This document shows positions 52,800 through 61,344 of a stretch of 64,000 nt of DNA, piece after piece (position 1 is the first letter of the stretch; each line of letters begins with the position of its first letter). Position numbers and translations under genes: made by a program. Source of the stretch: Acinetobacter corruptisaponis (lineage in GTDB: Bacteria > Pseudomonadota > Gammaproteobacteria > Pseudomonadales > Moraxellaceae); contig NZ_CP125669.1 of assembly GCF_030053775.1 (NCBI RefSeq), forward strand, positions 620,001 through 684,000, given 5' to 3'. The notes below the pieces were generated by a model. It saw only the letters and a list, made by a program, of their open reading frames with translations, had not been told where the DNA came from and did not search any database.

Positions 52800-53504
52800 A
52801 TGTCATATTCAGATTTACAGCAGCAACCCATCATATTCTTTGATATGGATGGCACTTTACTTGATTTAGCCTTTGACGATTTCATCTGGAATCATTGTTT
52901 GCCAGAGCGACATACCCAGGTCCATCAGTGCAGTCTGCAACAGAGTCAACAAACCCTGTTTCAGTTCTACCAACAGCATAAGCATACACTATCTTGGTAT
53001 TCTTCGGCGTACTGGACGGCGAAAGTTGGTGTTGATGTATTACAACTCCAATACGAACATCGGGAAAAAATTCGTGCCCGTATAGGCTGTCATCAACTTT
53101 TGCAACAACTCAAAAATCGTGACTATCGCTGCTGGTTACTGACCAATGCTGACCGCGTGGGGCTACAGCTTAAACTTGAAAATATCGAGTTAAGTCCCTA
53201 TTTTGAAGTAATGGTCAGCAGTGAGGAACTGGGACATGCCAAGGAGGAAGTTGCATTTTGGCAAAAGCTGCAACAACTGCATCCCTTTAATCCAGCCCAG
53301 GCTGTTTTTGTGGATGACACCGTTGCGGTACTCAAAGGCGCAGAAGACTTTGGCATCTCGCAACTATTCAGTATTCTACAACCCTCAAGCGCAAAGCCCG
53401 CAAGAGTGGCAACAGAACTCCCTTACCCTGCACTCGACCATCTAACTGAACTTGTCGATTATCTTGACATTAAACTACAGGATACAGATGCCAAAACAGC
53501 ATGA
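52800..53504 (+). CDS. HAD-family nucleotidase, YrfG-like
   Basis: A 234-residue HAD hydrolase. Motif I is FFDMDGTLLDL at about 13-23, motif II LLTNADR, and motifs III-IV are GHAKEEVAFW and VFVDDTVAVLK. The cap resembles the GMP/IMP 5'-nucleotidase YrfG. In E. coli yrfG is next to hslR, as here, where hslR overlaps by 17 bp; this synteny supports the call. Confidence 0.87.
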   Translation: MSYSDLQQQPIIFFDMDGTLLDLAFDDFIWNHCLPERHTQVHQCSLQQSQQTLFQFYQQHKHTLSWYSSAYWTAKVGVDVLQLQYEHREKIRARIGCHQLLQQLKNRDYRCWLLTNADRVGLQLKLENIELSPYFEVMVSSEELGHAKEEVAFWQKLQQLHPFNPAQAVFVDDTVAVLKGAEDFGISQLFSILQPSSAKPARVATELPYPALDHLTELVDYLDIKLQDTDAKTA

Positions 53505-53916
53505 ACCAGCAAGCATGGATGCCATGCGCATTGATAAGTGGCTTTGGGCAGCGCGTTTTTTTAAGACACGCTCCATTGCCAAGGCTGCCATAGAGGGTGG
53601 TAAAGTCCATCACCAGAATGAACGCGTCAAGGTGTCCAAAGACGTACGCATTGGCATGGAGCTCACCATCCAGCAGGGTTTTGAGAAAAAAACCGTGATC
53701 ATCAAGGCTCTTTCTTCGGTACGTGGTGGCGCACCAATTGCCCAGCAGCTTTATGAAGAAACGACAGAAAGTATTGAACGTCGGGAGTTGCATGCCTCAC
53801 AGCGAAAAATGCATAATCTAGCCCGACCAGATCACCGACCAAGTAAAAAAGACCGTCGTGATATCAATCGTTTTAAACATGAAAATGCTCAATCATGGTC
53901 TTACCATGACGAGTAA
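53488..53916 (+). CDS. hslR: Heat-shock RNA-binding protein Hsp15 (S4 domain)
   Basis: A 142-residue protein. The S4 domain is MRIDKWLWAARFFKTRSIAKAAIEGGKVHHQNERVK, split here after the first 20 residues only in thought; its basic C-terminal tail (RKMHNLARPDHRPSKKDRRDINRFKH) is also typical. Hsp15 binds free 50S subunits carrying a stalled nascent chain after heat shock. ATG 53488, with AGGA upstream, is used; the longest frame opens at TTG 53452. It overlaps the HAD gene by 17 bp. Confidence 0.93.
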   Translation: MPKQHEPASMDAMRIDKWLWAARFFKTRSIAKAAIEGGKVHHQNERVKVSKDVRIGMELTIQQGFEKKTVIIKALSSVRGGAPIAQQLYEETTESIERRELHASQRKMHNLARPDHRPSKKDRRDINRFKHENAQSWSYHDE

Positions 53917-53997
53917 TTTTTACAATAATGGACGCGTCATCTTGTGTCGTACAGACACAGGTCAGATGTAGAATAAACAATGAGAATCTGCCACTAT

Positions 53998-54040
53998 ACC
54001 CAAGTCCCAACAAGTTGAGATTCAATACATCCACTTGGGT
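53998..54040 (+). promoter_or_regulatory. Inverted repeat in the recA leader
   Basis: Arms ACCCAAGT (53998-54005) and ACTTGGGT (54033-54040), with a nested CAAC/GTTG at 54008-54017, ending 35 bp before the recA ATG. No LexA box of the CTG-N10-CAG kind is seen in 53917-54075. Acinetobacter lacks a classic LexA, so this repeat may be a leader hairpin or operator for another damage regulator; its function is inferred. Confidence 0.5.
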
Positions 54041-54075
54041 TAGTCGTTAAGAAGATAAAGTTTTGAGGTTTTGAG

Positions 54076-55122
54076 ATGGATGATAATAAAAGTAAGGCGT
54101 TACAAGCTGCATTAAGCCAGATTGAAAAACAGTTTGGTAAAAATACGGTGATGCGCCTCGGTGACAATACCGTACAGGCAGTTGAGGCTGTTTCCACAGG
54201 TTCTTTAACACTGGATATCGCACTCGGCATTGGCGGATTACCAAAAGGCCGTATCATTGAGATTTATGGTCCTGAATCTTCAGGTAAAACCACCATGACA
54301 CTACAGGCGATTGCACAGTGTCAAAAAAATGGTGGCACCTGTGCCTTTATTGATGCGGAGCATGCCCTAGACCCACAGTATGCGCGTAAATTAGGTGTTG
54401 ATATTGACAACCTGCTGGTATCACAGCCAGATCATGGTGAACAGGCGCTGGAAATTGCCGACATGCTGGTTCGTTCAGGCGCAATTGACTTAATCGTTGT
54501 CGACTCTGTTGCTGCGTTAACCCCTAAAGCTGAAATTGAAGGCGAGATGGGTGACTCACATATGGGCTTGCAGGCACGCTTGATGAGTCAGGCATTACGT
54601 AAAATCACGGGTAATGCAAAACGTTCCAACTGTATGGTGATCTTCATTAACCAGATTCGTATGAAGATTGGTGTAATGTTCGGTAGCCCTGAAACCACAA
54701 CTGGTGGTAACGCACTAAAATTCTATGCATCTGTACGTCTGGACATTCGCCGTATTGGCCAGGTTAAGGAAGGTGATGAAATTGTGGGTTCTGAAACCAG
54801 GGTTAAGGTCGTGAAGAACAAAATGGCGCCTCCTTTCCGTGAAGCAGTGTTCCAGATTATGTATGGCAAAGGCACCAATCAACTCGGTGAACTTGTAGAC
54901 CTTGCGGTACAGCAGGAAATCGTACAAAAAGCGGGTGCATGGTACTCTTATCAAGGCAATAAAATTGGTCAGGGTAAAAATAACGTGATTCGCCATTTTG
55001 AAGAAAACCCACAAATGGCTCAGGAAATTGAAAAGCTTATTCGTGAGCAACTTCTCACCAAAAACAATACTGAAGCCGCACAAACTGAAGATGCAGAAGA
55101 ACCAGACTTGTTAGAAAGCTAA
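54076..55122 (+). CDS. recA: Recombinase RecA
   Basis: A 348-residue DNA strand-exchange ATPase. The N-terminal [19 protein letters not shown], Walker [15 protein letters not shown] at about 63-76, [18 protein letters not shown] (Walker B), loop 1 and loop 2 region [21 protein letters not shown] are all conserved. The acidic C-terminal tail ends with [15 protein letters not shown] lies 7 nt before the ATG. It is followed by a terminator and recX. Confidence 0.99.
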   Translation: MDDNKSKALQAALSQIEKQFGKNTVMRLGDNTVQAVEAVSTGSLTLDIALGIGGLPKGRIIEIYGPESSGKTTMTLQAIAQCQKNGGTCAFIDAEHALDPQYARKLGVDIDNLLVSQPDHGEQALEIADMLVRSGAIDLIVVDSVAALTPKAEIEGEMGDSHMGLQARLMSQALRKITGNAKRSNCMVIFINQIRMKIGVMFGSPETTTGGNALKFYASVRLDIRRIGQVKEGDEIVGSETRVKVVKNKMAPPFREAVFQIMYGKGTNQLGELVDLAVQQEIVQKAGAWYSYQGNKIGQGKNNVIRHFEENPQMAQEIEKLIREQLLTKNNTEAAQTEDAEEPDLLES

Positions 55123-55127
55123 GCTAG

Positions 55128-55148
55128 AACGCCCTACGGGGCGTTTTT
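55128..55148 (+). terminator. Attenuating terminator between recA and recX
   Basis: Seven-bp stem AACGCCC/GGGCGTT with a TACG loop and a T5 tail, starting 6 bp after the recA stop. Partial read-through would give low recX expression, as is known for recA-recX in other bacteria. Confidence 0.85.
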
Positions 55149-55164
55149 CTTTCATGAGGAAAAT

Positions 55165-55647
55165 ATGTTGAATTCGGAAAAAACTGAAAAGCCCAAAACA
55201 TTAACAGGTCAGAGACTACGCTCCTATGCCTTTACCCTACTGACCCGCCGTGACTACTCACAAGCGGAGTTAATCACAAAACTCAATCAATATGCAGCTC
55301 ATCCTGATGAGGTGGCAAATCTGGTGGAGGAATTAGCTGAGCAAAACTATCAGAGTGACCAACGCGTTGCCGAACAGACTTTGGCCAGCCAAATTCGCAA
55401 GGGAAAAGGCTTACAACGCATCAAACAGACATTAAAGGCCAAGCAGCTCGATACTGAATTGATTACCGAAGAACTTCAGGATATTGATTGGTATGAACAG
55501 GCATATCAACTCAAGGTTAAAAAATTTGGAGAGGCTGTAACCAAGGATCCAAAAATAAAGGCAAAACAAATTCGGTTTTTACAATACCGTGGTTTTGATA
55601 TGGATGTAATTATGAAAGCGGTTGCCCGAACGAGCGAAGAAGAGTGA
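55165..55647 (+). CDS. recX: RecA modulator RecX
   Basis: A 160-residue helical protein. The repeats of RecX are visible: RLRSYAFTLLTRRDYSQAELITKL, EELAEQNYQSDQRVAEQTL and KARLR-like KIKAKQIRFLQYRGFDMDVI. RecX binds the RecA filament and blocks extension. GAGGA precedes the ATG at 55165. The recA terminator sits 17 bp upstream. Confidence 0.95.
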   Translation: MLNSEKTEKPKTLTGQRLRSYAFTLLTRRDYSQAELITKLNQYAAHPDEVANLVEELAEQNYQSDQRVAEQTLASQIRKGKGLQRIKQTLKAKQLDTELITEELQDIDWYEQAYQLKVKKFGEAVTKDPKIKAKQIRFLQYRGFDMDVIMKAVARTSEEE

Positions 55648-55652
55648 TTGGT

Positions 55653-55768
55653 GGCAACCCTACCAGCATGACTTCGGCACATTATAGTTCTACTACCGTT
55701 GCTACCTTCCAGTCCTGGCGGGGTTCGTAGAGTACAATTGCGAAGCTACCAGCAGGGCTACCATTGCC
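55653..55768 (-). ncRNA. ffs: 4.5S signal recognition particle RNA
   Basis: On the minus strand, GGCAA at the 5' end pairs with TTGCC at the 3' end, enclosing a long hairpin with the conserved SRP domain: GAACCCCGCCAGGACTGGAAGGTAGCAACGG (given in two parts: GAACCCCGCCAGGACTGG, then AAGGTAGCAACGG). This matches the Ffh-binding loop with its symmetric and asymmetric internal loops, as in Pseudomonas. The RNA joins Ffh to target membrane proteins co-translationally. Ends are placed by pairing and may be off by a few bases. Confidence 0.93.
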
Positions 55769-55774
55769 TGACAA

Positions 55775-55802
55775 AGTATAGAGATTTTTACCTGAGTTGC
55801 AA
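55775..55802 (-). promoter_or_regulatory. ffs promoter
   Basis: Read on the minus strand: -35 TTGCAA (55797-55802), 16-bp spacer and -10 TATACT (55775-55780), 7 bp before the SRP RNA 5' end. Confidence 0.75.
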
Positions 55803-56080
55803 GACTTGTCTCTGTTTTTCAGTAAGTTTTTAATTCAACTGCCTAATTCATCATCAATACTGCCACTATATCTTTATAATCGACTTAAAAGCTGTATAAA
55901 CATTAAACAACAGCCCTCTAATTCTCTTCAAAAGTGCTTGAAGATTGTAAATGCTTATTGCATTTAAACGAGTTGCTGTTTTAATGGCTAAATCAAAAAC
56001 GTGTATTCGGTGTGTTGCAAGTAAAAAATGAAGACTTGTTCGCCCACAGCTTTGTTTTTCAACTTTATGGATGAATTTTC
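55803..56080. other. Intergenic region between ffs and cpoB
   Basis: No gene of credible length is seen. A promoter for cpoB should lie here on the plus strand, but I cannot point to a convincing -35/-10 pair. A weak GGATG lies 12-14 nt before the cpoB ATG. Confidence 0.5.
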
Positions 56081-56944
56081 ATGCTAAAAAAGCATTCTAT
56101 ACTTTTTATTGCGCTACTCAGCAGTACGCATTTATATGCCAATGTCCCGATTGAATCTCGTGCCCTAAGCCAACAGCAAGCCAATAACGTCGTTGCAGGT
56201 TCTCCAAGTTTAAACTGGGAAATCATGCAAAAGAATCAAAAACTTGAAGAAGAAATTCGTAAATTACGCGGCCAGTTAGAAGAACATGACAATGCAATTG
56301 AACAACTCAAGAAAGAGCTTGCCAATCGCTATACAGATTTAGACCAGCGTCTGGAGCTGCTTTCACAGAAAATTGACCCACCAGAAGAAAATACCGAAGA
56401 GAATGGTGCTACAGATACCGCTCAGGCTGGAACAGAGGGGACAGCAACCGCAATAACACCCACCCCGCCTCCAGTAGCGGCTGTGACACCTAAACCTCAA
56501 GCCCAGACAGAGGCCCCTGCTGCTGTGCAGCCACAGACAAATACGGCAACAACAAACACCACCAATAACCAGATTGAACTCGAAAAGGCAGCTTATACGG
56601 TTGCATTAGATGCATATAAACAAGGTGGCGCTAAAAAGGCAATTCAGCCAATGCAAAACTTTATTAAAAACCACCCGAATGGTATTTATGTGGGCAATGC
56701 CTATTTTTGGCTGGCTGAGTTCTATTTAGCTGTTGACCCTGTGGACTATAAGGCAGCCAAGCAGAATTACAATATTGTTGCCACACGTTATCCAAACTCA
56801 GCAAAAGCTTCACGTGCAGTTTATCAACTGTATAGCATTGCAAAAGATGTAGATAAAAATACAGCCTTGGCAAACCAGTATAAGTCCAAGTTGCTTAGCC
56901 AGTATCCTCAATCTGAGGAAGCGAAATTTATTCAGAAAAAATAA
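56081..56944 (+). CDS. cpoB: Cell-division coordinator CpoB (YbgF)
   Basis: A 287-residue periplasmic protein. The signal peptide is about MLKKHSILFIALLSSTHLYA, followed by a coiled coil at about 48-100 (KNQKLEEEIRKLRGQLEEHDN) that trimerises and binds TolA. A Pro/Thr/Ala-rich linker runs about 110-165, then tetratricopeptide repeats (AAYTVALDAYKQGGAKKAIQ, YVGNAYFWLAEFYL, KAAKQNYNIVATRYPNS). CpoB couples peptidoglycan synthesis to outer-membrane constriction. tolB and pal are not beside it in this window, unlike E. coli. Confidence 0.93.
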   Translation: MLKKHSILFIALLSSTHLYANVPIESRALSQQQANNVVAGSPSLNWEIMQKNQKLEEEIRKLRGQLEEHDNAIEQLKKELANRYTDLDQRLELLSQKIDPPEENTEENGATDTAQAGTEGTATAITPTPPPVAAVTPKPQAQTEAPAAVQPQTNTATTNTTNNQIELEKAAYTVALDAYKQGGAKKAIQPMQNFIKNHPNGIYVGNAYFWLAEFYLAVDPVDYKAAKQNYNIVATRYPNSAKASRAVYQLYSIAKDVDKNTALANQYKSKLLSQYPQSEEAKFIQKK

Positions 56945-56960
56945 CCAACTTCCTCCAATA

Positions 56961-56992
56961 AAAAAGCCAGTTTATGAAAACTGGCTTTTTTA
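56961..56992. terminator. Bidirectional terminator between cpoB and ppiD
   Basis: Thirteen-bp stem AAAAAGCCAGTTT/AAACTGGCTTTTT with an ATGA loop, serving cpoB on the plus strand and the convergent ppiD whose stop is 15 bp away. Confidence 0.93.
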
Positions 56993-57006
56993 TGCTTAGA
57001 ACAAAC

Positions 57007-58878
57007 TTATTTGATCTTTGCCTTGGATTTTAAATATTCAGTATAGTCTTCCAGAATTTGTTGACCACGGAACTGTTGATAGAGTTTGCTCAACTCATGC
57101 ATTTGTTCTGGTGGTAACTCACTCGCAATACTGGTGTTCACATTGGAAACAGCAACGATCACCAGTTCATTTGGCAGTTTAGCTGTTGTAGCAGACCACA
57201 TACCCTCTTTGCCTGGTGCTGGGATACTAAATGCCGCGCGCTCAATCGCACGCTTTAAGCCTTGTGAACGTGCATATGTACCTGCATCTTCAAAGGTTAC
57301 CTGTGATTTCGCAACCACCTGTGCAGCAGGTTGCGTTTTAAAATCAGCAAGGATGCTGGCAATTTTTGCCTGAGCAGCCTTATAGGCTTTCTCTTCAACC
57401 ACTTTCGCCTTTACTTCTGCTGTGGCCTGTGCCAATGGCTTGATCCCTGCTGGATGATAGTCACGGACTTTAATCCAGATGGTATCGCCATTTGCCAACT
57501 GAATATTTGAAGATGCGTTACGATCACCATTCTTCACATCATCATTAAACAATTTAGCCTTAACATTCAAATCGCTCAAATATGGGTTCTCAGTGGTTAA
57601 GGTTACACCTTTAACAGATTCAACACGGGCACCTTTTACTTCCTGTGCAACCGCATCCAGAGAATCACTACCAACCACCATTTCATTCAGGCTATTGACC
57701 GTATCACTGAATAGATTCGCCAGTTTGGCTTTCTCAACTTCAGCAGTTAAACGTACCTTTTCTGATTCAAACGACGGCAATTTCACCATTGGAGAATTTG
57801 CTTCAATAATGTGATAACCATATTGGGTTTTAACAGGTTTTGAAATTTCACCATTCTTTAATGCATTGACTGCATTGTCAAAATCAGTTGAGAAAACACC
57901 TGGCGCATAGGTCGCCACCAAACCGCCCTGAGTTTTAGAGCCTGGATCATCAGAAAACTGAGCAGCGGCATCAGCAAATGTCATGCCCGCCTGAATTTTT
58001 GCATAGACTTCATTGGCAAGCTTTTGAGCCGCAGCATCATCACGGGCATCCGTGGTGATCAAAATATGTTTAACTTCACGTTTTACATCTTTTTGCTGTT
58101 TTTCAACAAATGCCTTATAAGCTTGCTGTAAATCGGCATCTGTTACTGCAAGATTGGTCGCAGGAAGTAATGCTGGGCTTAAAACCACATAATCCACATC
58201 AACACTTGCAACCTGCTTGAATTCATTTTTATGCTTGTTGTAGTAATCCGTGATTTCCTGACTGGAAGCAGTTACACCCTTTTTATAATCATCCAGCTTG
58301 ATGCTTGCCAAATGCAGGGTACGCTGTTCTGTCTGCAAGTTAGCCAATTGCTGTAGGTCTAACTGACTCACCAATGCATAATCCATCAAGGTGGTTGAAA
58401 TCATTTTCAAGGCATGGTCCTGACGCAGGCTGGCAATCAGCCCCTGATTGGTCATGCCCACTGAACGCAGGTAATTTTCATAGAGCTGCTGGGAAAACTT
58501 GCCATTTTCCTGAAAACTCGGCTGTTGAGCCAACATTTGCTCAAGCTGTACATCGCTTAAAGAAATGCCGAGTTTTTCAGCCTGCTGCAAAAGCAAGCTA
58601 CGCGCAACCAGCGCATCCAGTGCCTTTTGCTGAATCACAGGCAGGTTGAGCAGTGATTCATCACCCTTAACCAATGATAAATATTGATCTTTATAATTTT
58701 TGGTTGCACTTTCTAATTCTTTATTAGAAATATCCTGACCGTTAACCGATTTCGCAACGTCTGCCTTATTGCTACCACTAAAATATCCTTCAATACCTAC
58801 AAGTGCCAAAGGGGTCAAAAACAAAACTAACAGGACTTTGCCAAGCCAACCCTTAATGACTGTACGAAACGATTCCAT
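57007..58878 (-). CDS. ppiD: Periplasmic folding factor PpiD
   Basis: A 623-residue protein. One N-terminal membrane helix (about 13-33, LGKVLLVLFLTPLALVGIEG) anchors a periplasmic SurA-like chaperone domain (SVNGQDISNKELESATKNYKDQ, then LLLQQAEKLGISLSDVQLEQML). Parvulin domain follows at about 268-360: REVKHILITTDARDDAAAQK, FADAAAQFSDDPGSKTQGG and YGYHIIEANSP. The C-terminal part is another SurA-like section. It interacts with the Sec translocon in E. coli. HU follows upstream, as in hupB-ppiD of E. coli. Confidence 0.95.
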   Translation of the reverse strand: MESFRTVIKGWLGKVLLVLFLTPLALVGIEGYFSGSNKADVAKSVNGQDISNKELESATKNYKDQYLSLVKGDESLLNLPVIQQKALDALVARSLLLQQAEKLGISLSDVQLEQMLAQQPSFQENGKFSQQLYENYLRSVGMTNQGLIASLRQDHALKMISTTLMDYALVSQLDLQQLANLQTEQRTLHLASIKLDDYKKGVTASSQEITDYYNKHKNEFKQVASVDVDYVVLSPALLPATNLAVTDADLQQAYKAFVEKQQKDVKREVKHILITTDARDDAAAQKLANEVYAKIQAGMTFADAAAQFSDDPGSKTQGGLVATYAPGVFSTDFDNAVNALKNGEISKPVKTQYGYHIIEANSPMVKLPSFESEKVRLTAEVEKAKLANLFSDTVNSLNEMVVGSDSLDAVAQEVKGARVESVKGVTLTTENPYLSDLNVKAKLFNDDVKNGDRNASSNIQLANGDTIWIKVRDYHPAGIKPLAQATAEVKAKVVEEKAYKAAQAKIASILADFKTQPAAQVVAKSQVTFEDAGTYARSQGLKRAIERAAFSIPAPGKEGMWSATTAKLPNELVIVAVSNVNTSIASELPPEQMHELSKLYQQFRGQQILEDYTEYLKSKAKIK

Positions 58879-58978
58879 AAGAATTCCAATATTTTATTTC
58901 GGGGCAATTTTAACTGAAAAAACAAAGCGAATGAATGCAGAATAAGGCTCAAAGCAAATTTTTCATTCAATAAATAAA

Positions 58979-59002
58979 AAACGCACCCGAAACGGTGCGT
59001 TT
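58979..59002 (-). terminator. Terminator after hupB
   Basis: Nine-bp stem AAACGCACC/GGTGCGTTT with a 6-base loop, then a T-rich tail on the minus strand, 16 bp beyond the HU stop. It would isolate hupB from ppiD. Confidence 0.87.
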
Positions 59003-59017
59003 ATTGATTTAAAAAGA

Positions 59018-59290
59018 TTACGCAACTGAATCTTTTAAACCCTTACCTGGTTTAAAGCTAGGCACTTTGCTTGCTTTAATTTGAAGCTCTTCACCCGTTT
59101 TAGGATTGCGGCCAGTACGTGCAGCACGTTCTTTAACGCTAAAAGTACCAAAACCAACTAAAGTAACCGTGTCACCGTTTTTAAGTGCTTCAGTGATTGA
59201 CGCAATTGTTGCATCGAGTGCCTTACCAGCATCCGACTTAGATACTCCCCCTTTTTCAGCAATCGCATCAATTAATTCTGATTTATTCAT
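59018..59290 (-). CDS. hupB: DNA-binding protein HU
   Basis: A 90-residue histone-like protein that bends DNA as a dimer. It shows [22 protein letters not shown], then [26 protein letters not shown] with the DNA-intercalating Pro in RNPKTG, and [14 protein letters not shown] at the end. The hupB-ppiD order is as in E. coli. IHF is excluded because the tail is the HU type and the N-terminus matches HU-beta. Good confidence on family. Confidence 0.96.
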   Translation of the reverse strand: MNKSELIDAIAEKGGVSKSDAGKALDATIASITEALKNGDTVTLVGFGTFSVKERAARTGRNPKTGEELQIKASKVPSFKPGKGLKDSVA

Positions 59291-59458
59291 GATAAAAAAT
59301 ATCCTCTTAATATCGTTTGTTAAGATCCAAGGCTATAGTTTAAAAGGCCATGCCGCCTTTATAGCAATGCTTTAGGGGAGAACGCAATACTAGAAAGACC
59401 TTTTAGCCAAAATAAATACTGAAATACGACATAAACAGATGAGTATCTGCGCTTTTTT

Positions 59459-59914
59459 TTACTTTTTATTCAATTTGGCCTTAAGTTGATTATTTTCTTC
59501 GATTAAGGCATCCACCTTGATATGAAGCTGAACCAGAAGCTGTTCAATATGTTGGAGGTCTTTTGGAGTCACCAAACCAATCCGATTTAAGGAATGGTTG
59601 ACGCCAGTGTCCAGGATTTTTTCCACCTTGTCCTTGGTGTCGGTCACTGACTCTTTGGCTTTCTCTGTGACCTTGCCTACGGTATTGTCTGCAAAGTCCA
59701 CCGTCTTGGATTCCAGCTCCTCACCGACTTTGACTAGGGAGTCAAATAATTTATTTCCCTCTTCTTCAGCACGTGAAAAAGCACCTAAACCCGCCAGCCA
59801 GATTTGTTGTGTATACTTTTTGAAATCGAGTGCAGATTTCTTCGAACTCTTTGATTTTGGCTTAGTTTTTACCTCAGCTTCTTCATTCGGATTTTCTATG
59901 TTCGAGTTATCCAT
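59459..59914 (-). CDS. Phasin-like protein
   Basis: A 151-residue protein of the phasin (PhaF/PhaI, poly(hydroxyalkanoate) granule) type. The Lys/Ser/Glu-rich N-terminal tail (about 1-28) precedes FKKYTQQIWLAGLGAFSRAEEEGNKLFDSLVKVGEELESK. Amphipathic helices and a leucine-zipper-like end (DLQHIEQLLVQLHIKVDALI) follow. Phasins coat hydrophobic granules; no PHA synthase lies nearby, so other roles, such as lipid-body or DNA association, are possible. Confidence 0.83.
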   Translation of the reverse strand: MDNSNIENPNEEAEVKTKPKSKSSKKSALDFKKYTQQIWLAGLGAFSRAEEEGNKLFDSLVKVGEELESKTVDFADNTVGKVTEKAKESVTDTKDKVEKILDTGVNHSLNRIGLVTPKDLQHIEQLLVQLHIKVDALIEENNQLKAKLNKK

Positions 59915-60123
59915 TGACCATTGCTCCCAAGCACTTTACAAACAGTATGTCGTATTTAACCATAAAAATGTTTTTATAATATCAAAATTAAGACTTGATC
60001 GTTTTATAAAACTGTTCTACAAAGCAACAAAGACCTGTAAATTATTTTCAATAATTGAGTAAGGATGCTCAGGCTTACAAGTCTTGTTGTTTTATAGCGA
60101 TATTGGTAAGGAAAAATCAATCA

Positions 60124-60762
60124 ATGAATGAAAGCTCAAAATCCAAACATTTATGGCTAAATGTGACATTGATTGCTTTAGAGACTTTTTTTTCCTTTAT
60201 TTTAACCCACGATGCCACCCTGCGCTTACAGGCACAGAAACTGATCCAGAAAAAAACCACGATCAGGATAAACAGCTACATCCCTTTCTTTGATTTTTAC
60301 ATTCAGTTCACTGAAAAAGGCATTTTATTCGACCTTGCCGCCAATGATCGTACAATTGATATCGAGATCAACACCACGCTGATTGACTTAATTAAAATCT
60401 TCATCTTTAGCAATCAGCAAAGTCTATACAATATGCGGATTATGGGTAAGTCCGAACTTACCGCAGACCTGACCGATGTATTACAGCACCTCACCCTGTC
60501 CAGAATTTTAGTCAACTGGCGTGAATGGTTCAACCACTTTGAGAATGATGCCGAAGCCGTTGCTTCCCAACAGCGCATTGCCCCACTACTTGATAAAATT
60601 GACCAGCAACGTTCTGAAATCAACACTTTACTGGTTGAGGCAAAACAATACCAAAACCGTATTCACCGCATGCAAAAACGCCAGCGCCTGATCAATATTG
60701 GCTTTGCTGTATTGAGCTTTATTTTTATTGCCTTTTTTGTTTATAATATGTGGATACAATAA
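60124..60762 (+). CDS. UbiJ/SCP2-like protein with a C-terminal membrane helix
   Basis: A 212-residue protein. ATG 60124 is chosen (AGGA about 12 nt upstream); the longest frame opens at TTG 60055. Residues 10-130 follow the SCP2/UbiJ layout: LIALETFFSFILTHDATLRLQ, then a beta-rich section with ending NMRIMGKSELTADLTDVLQHL and ILVNWREWFNHFENDAEAV. A coiled coil and one helix (about 190-209, NIGFAVLSFIFIAFFVYNMW) end the protein. UbiJ helps ubiquinone assembly; here the tail helix suggests a membrane-anchored version. The call is tentative. Confidence 0.5.
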   Translation: MNESSKSKHLWLNVTLIALETFFSFILTHDATLRLQAQKLIQKKTTIRINSYIPFFDFYIQFTEKGILFDLAANDRTIDIEINTTLIDLIKIFIFSNQQSLYNMRIMGKSELTADLTDVLQHLTLSRILVNWREWFNHFENDAEAVASQQRIAPLLDKIDQQRSEINTLLVEAKQYQNRIHRMQKRQRLINIGFAVLSFIFIAFFVYNMWIQ

Positions 60763-60804
60763 TTTCATAATATTTTACTTTTCACGCTGATAATGACAAT
60801 TTAA

Positions 60805-60836
60805 AACTTGACTATTTTAGTCGGAATTCATAAAAT
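60805..60836 (+). promoter_or_regulatory. isc operon promoter with IscR type-1 site
   Basis: A -35 TTGACT (60808-60813), 17-bp spacer and -10 TAAAAT (60831-60836). The -35 is embedded in TTGACTATTTTAGTCGGAAT (60808-60827), which fits the E. coli IscR type-1 site (YTGACTRWWWYAGTCRR type). Clustered IscR would bind it and repress the operon when Fe-S clusters suffice. Confidence 0.82.
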
Positions 60837-60869
60837 TTAGTCATCTAGTCTAACCATGTGTACCGAATC

Positions 60870-61343
60870 ATGCGTCTTACAACTCGCGGTCGTTACGCAG
60901 TGACTGCTCTACTTGATTTAGCTTTGCAGCCAACTGAACAAACGATCACGCTTGCGGAAATAGCAGCTCGCCAATCTATCTCAGTCGCTTATCTAGAACA
61001 GTTATTCGCAAAACTTAAGCGTCATGGGTTAGTTTCAAGCGTTCGTGGTGCAAATGGTGGATATCACCTTGCTCGACATGCAAGTGAAATCACGGTGCTA
61101 GAAATTATTGAAGCTGTAAATGAAACTGTCGATGCGACCCGTTGTGACCATAAAGGCAACTGCCAAAATGGTGCAATGTGTTTGACACACGACTTATGGC
61201 AAGAACTCTCCCACCATATTGCCGATTATCTTGCGAAAATCACCCTTGCCGACCTTATTTCACGTGACAATGTTCAAACCGTTGCCCTGCGTCAAAATTC
61301 AGCAAGTTTAGATTCAGCCCTTCTATCGGTTACAGGTATTTGA
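60870..61343 (+). CDS. iscR: Iron-sulphur operon repressor IscR
   Basis: A 157-residue Rrf2-family regulator. Start ATG 60870 ([19 protein letters not shown]) is the standard IscR beginning; an upstream in-frame GTG at 60858 is ignored. The winged helix is followed by the cluster-binding Cys92, Cys98 and Cys104 in [21 protein letters not shown] (20-residue limit: [13 protein letters not shown]). It autoregulates its operon through the adjacent site. iscS begins 1 bp after its stop. Confidence 0.96.
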   Translation: MRLTTRGRYAVTALLDLALQPTEQTITLAEIAARQSISVAYLEQLFAKLKRHGLVSSVRGANGGYHLARHASEITVLEIIEAVNETVDATRCDHKGNCQNGAMCLTHDLWQELSHHIADYLAKITLADLISRDNVQTVALRQNSASLDSALLSVTGI

Positions 61344-61344
61344 C

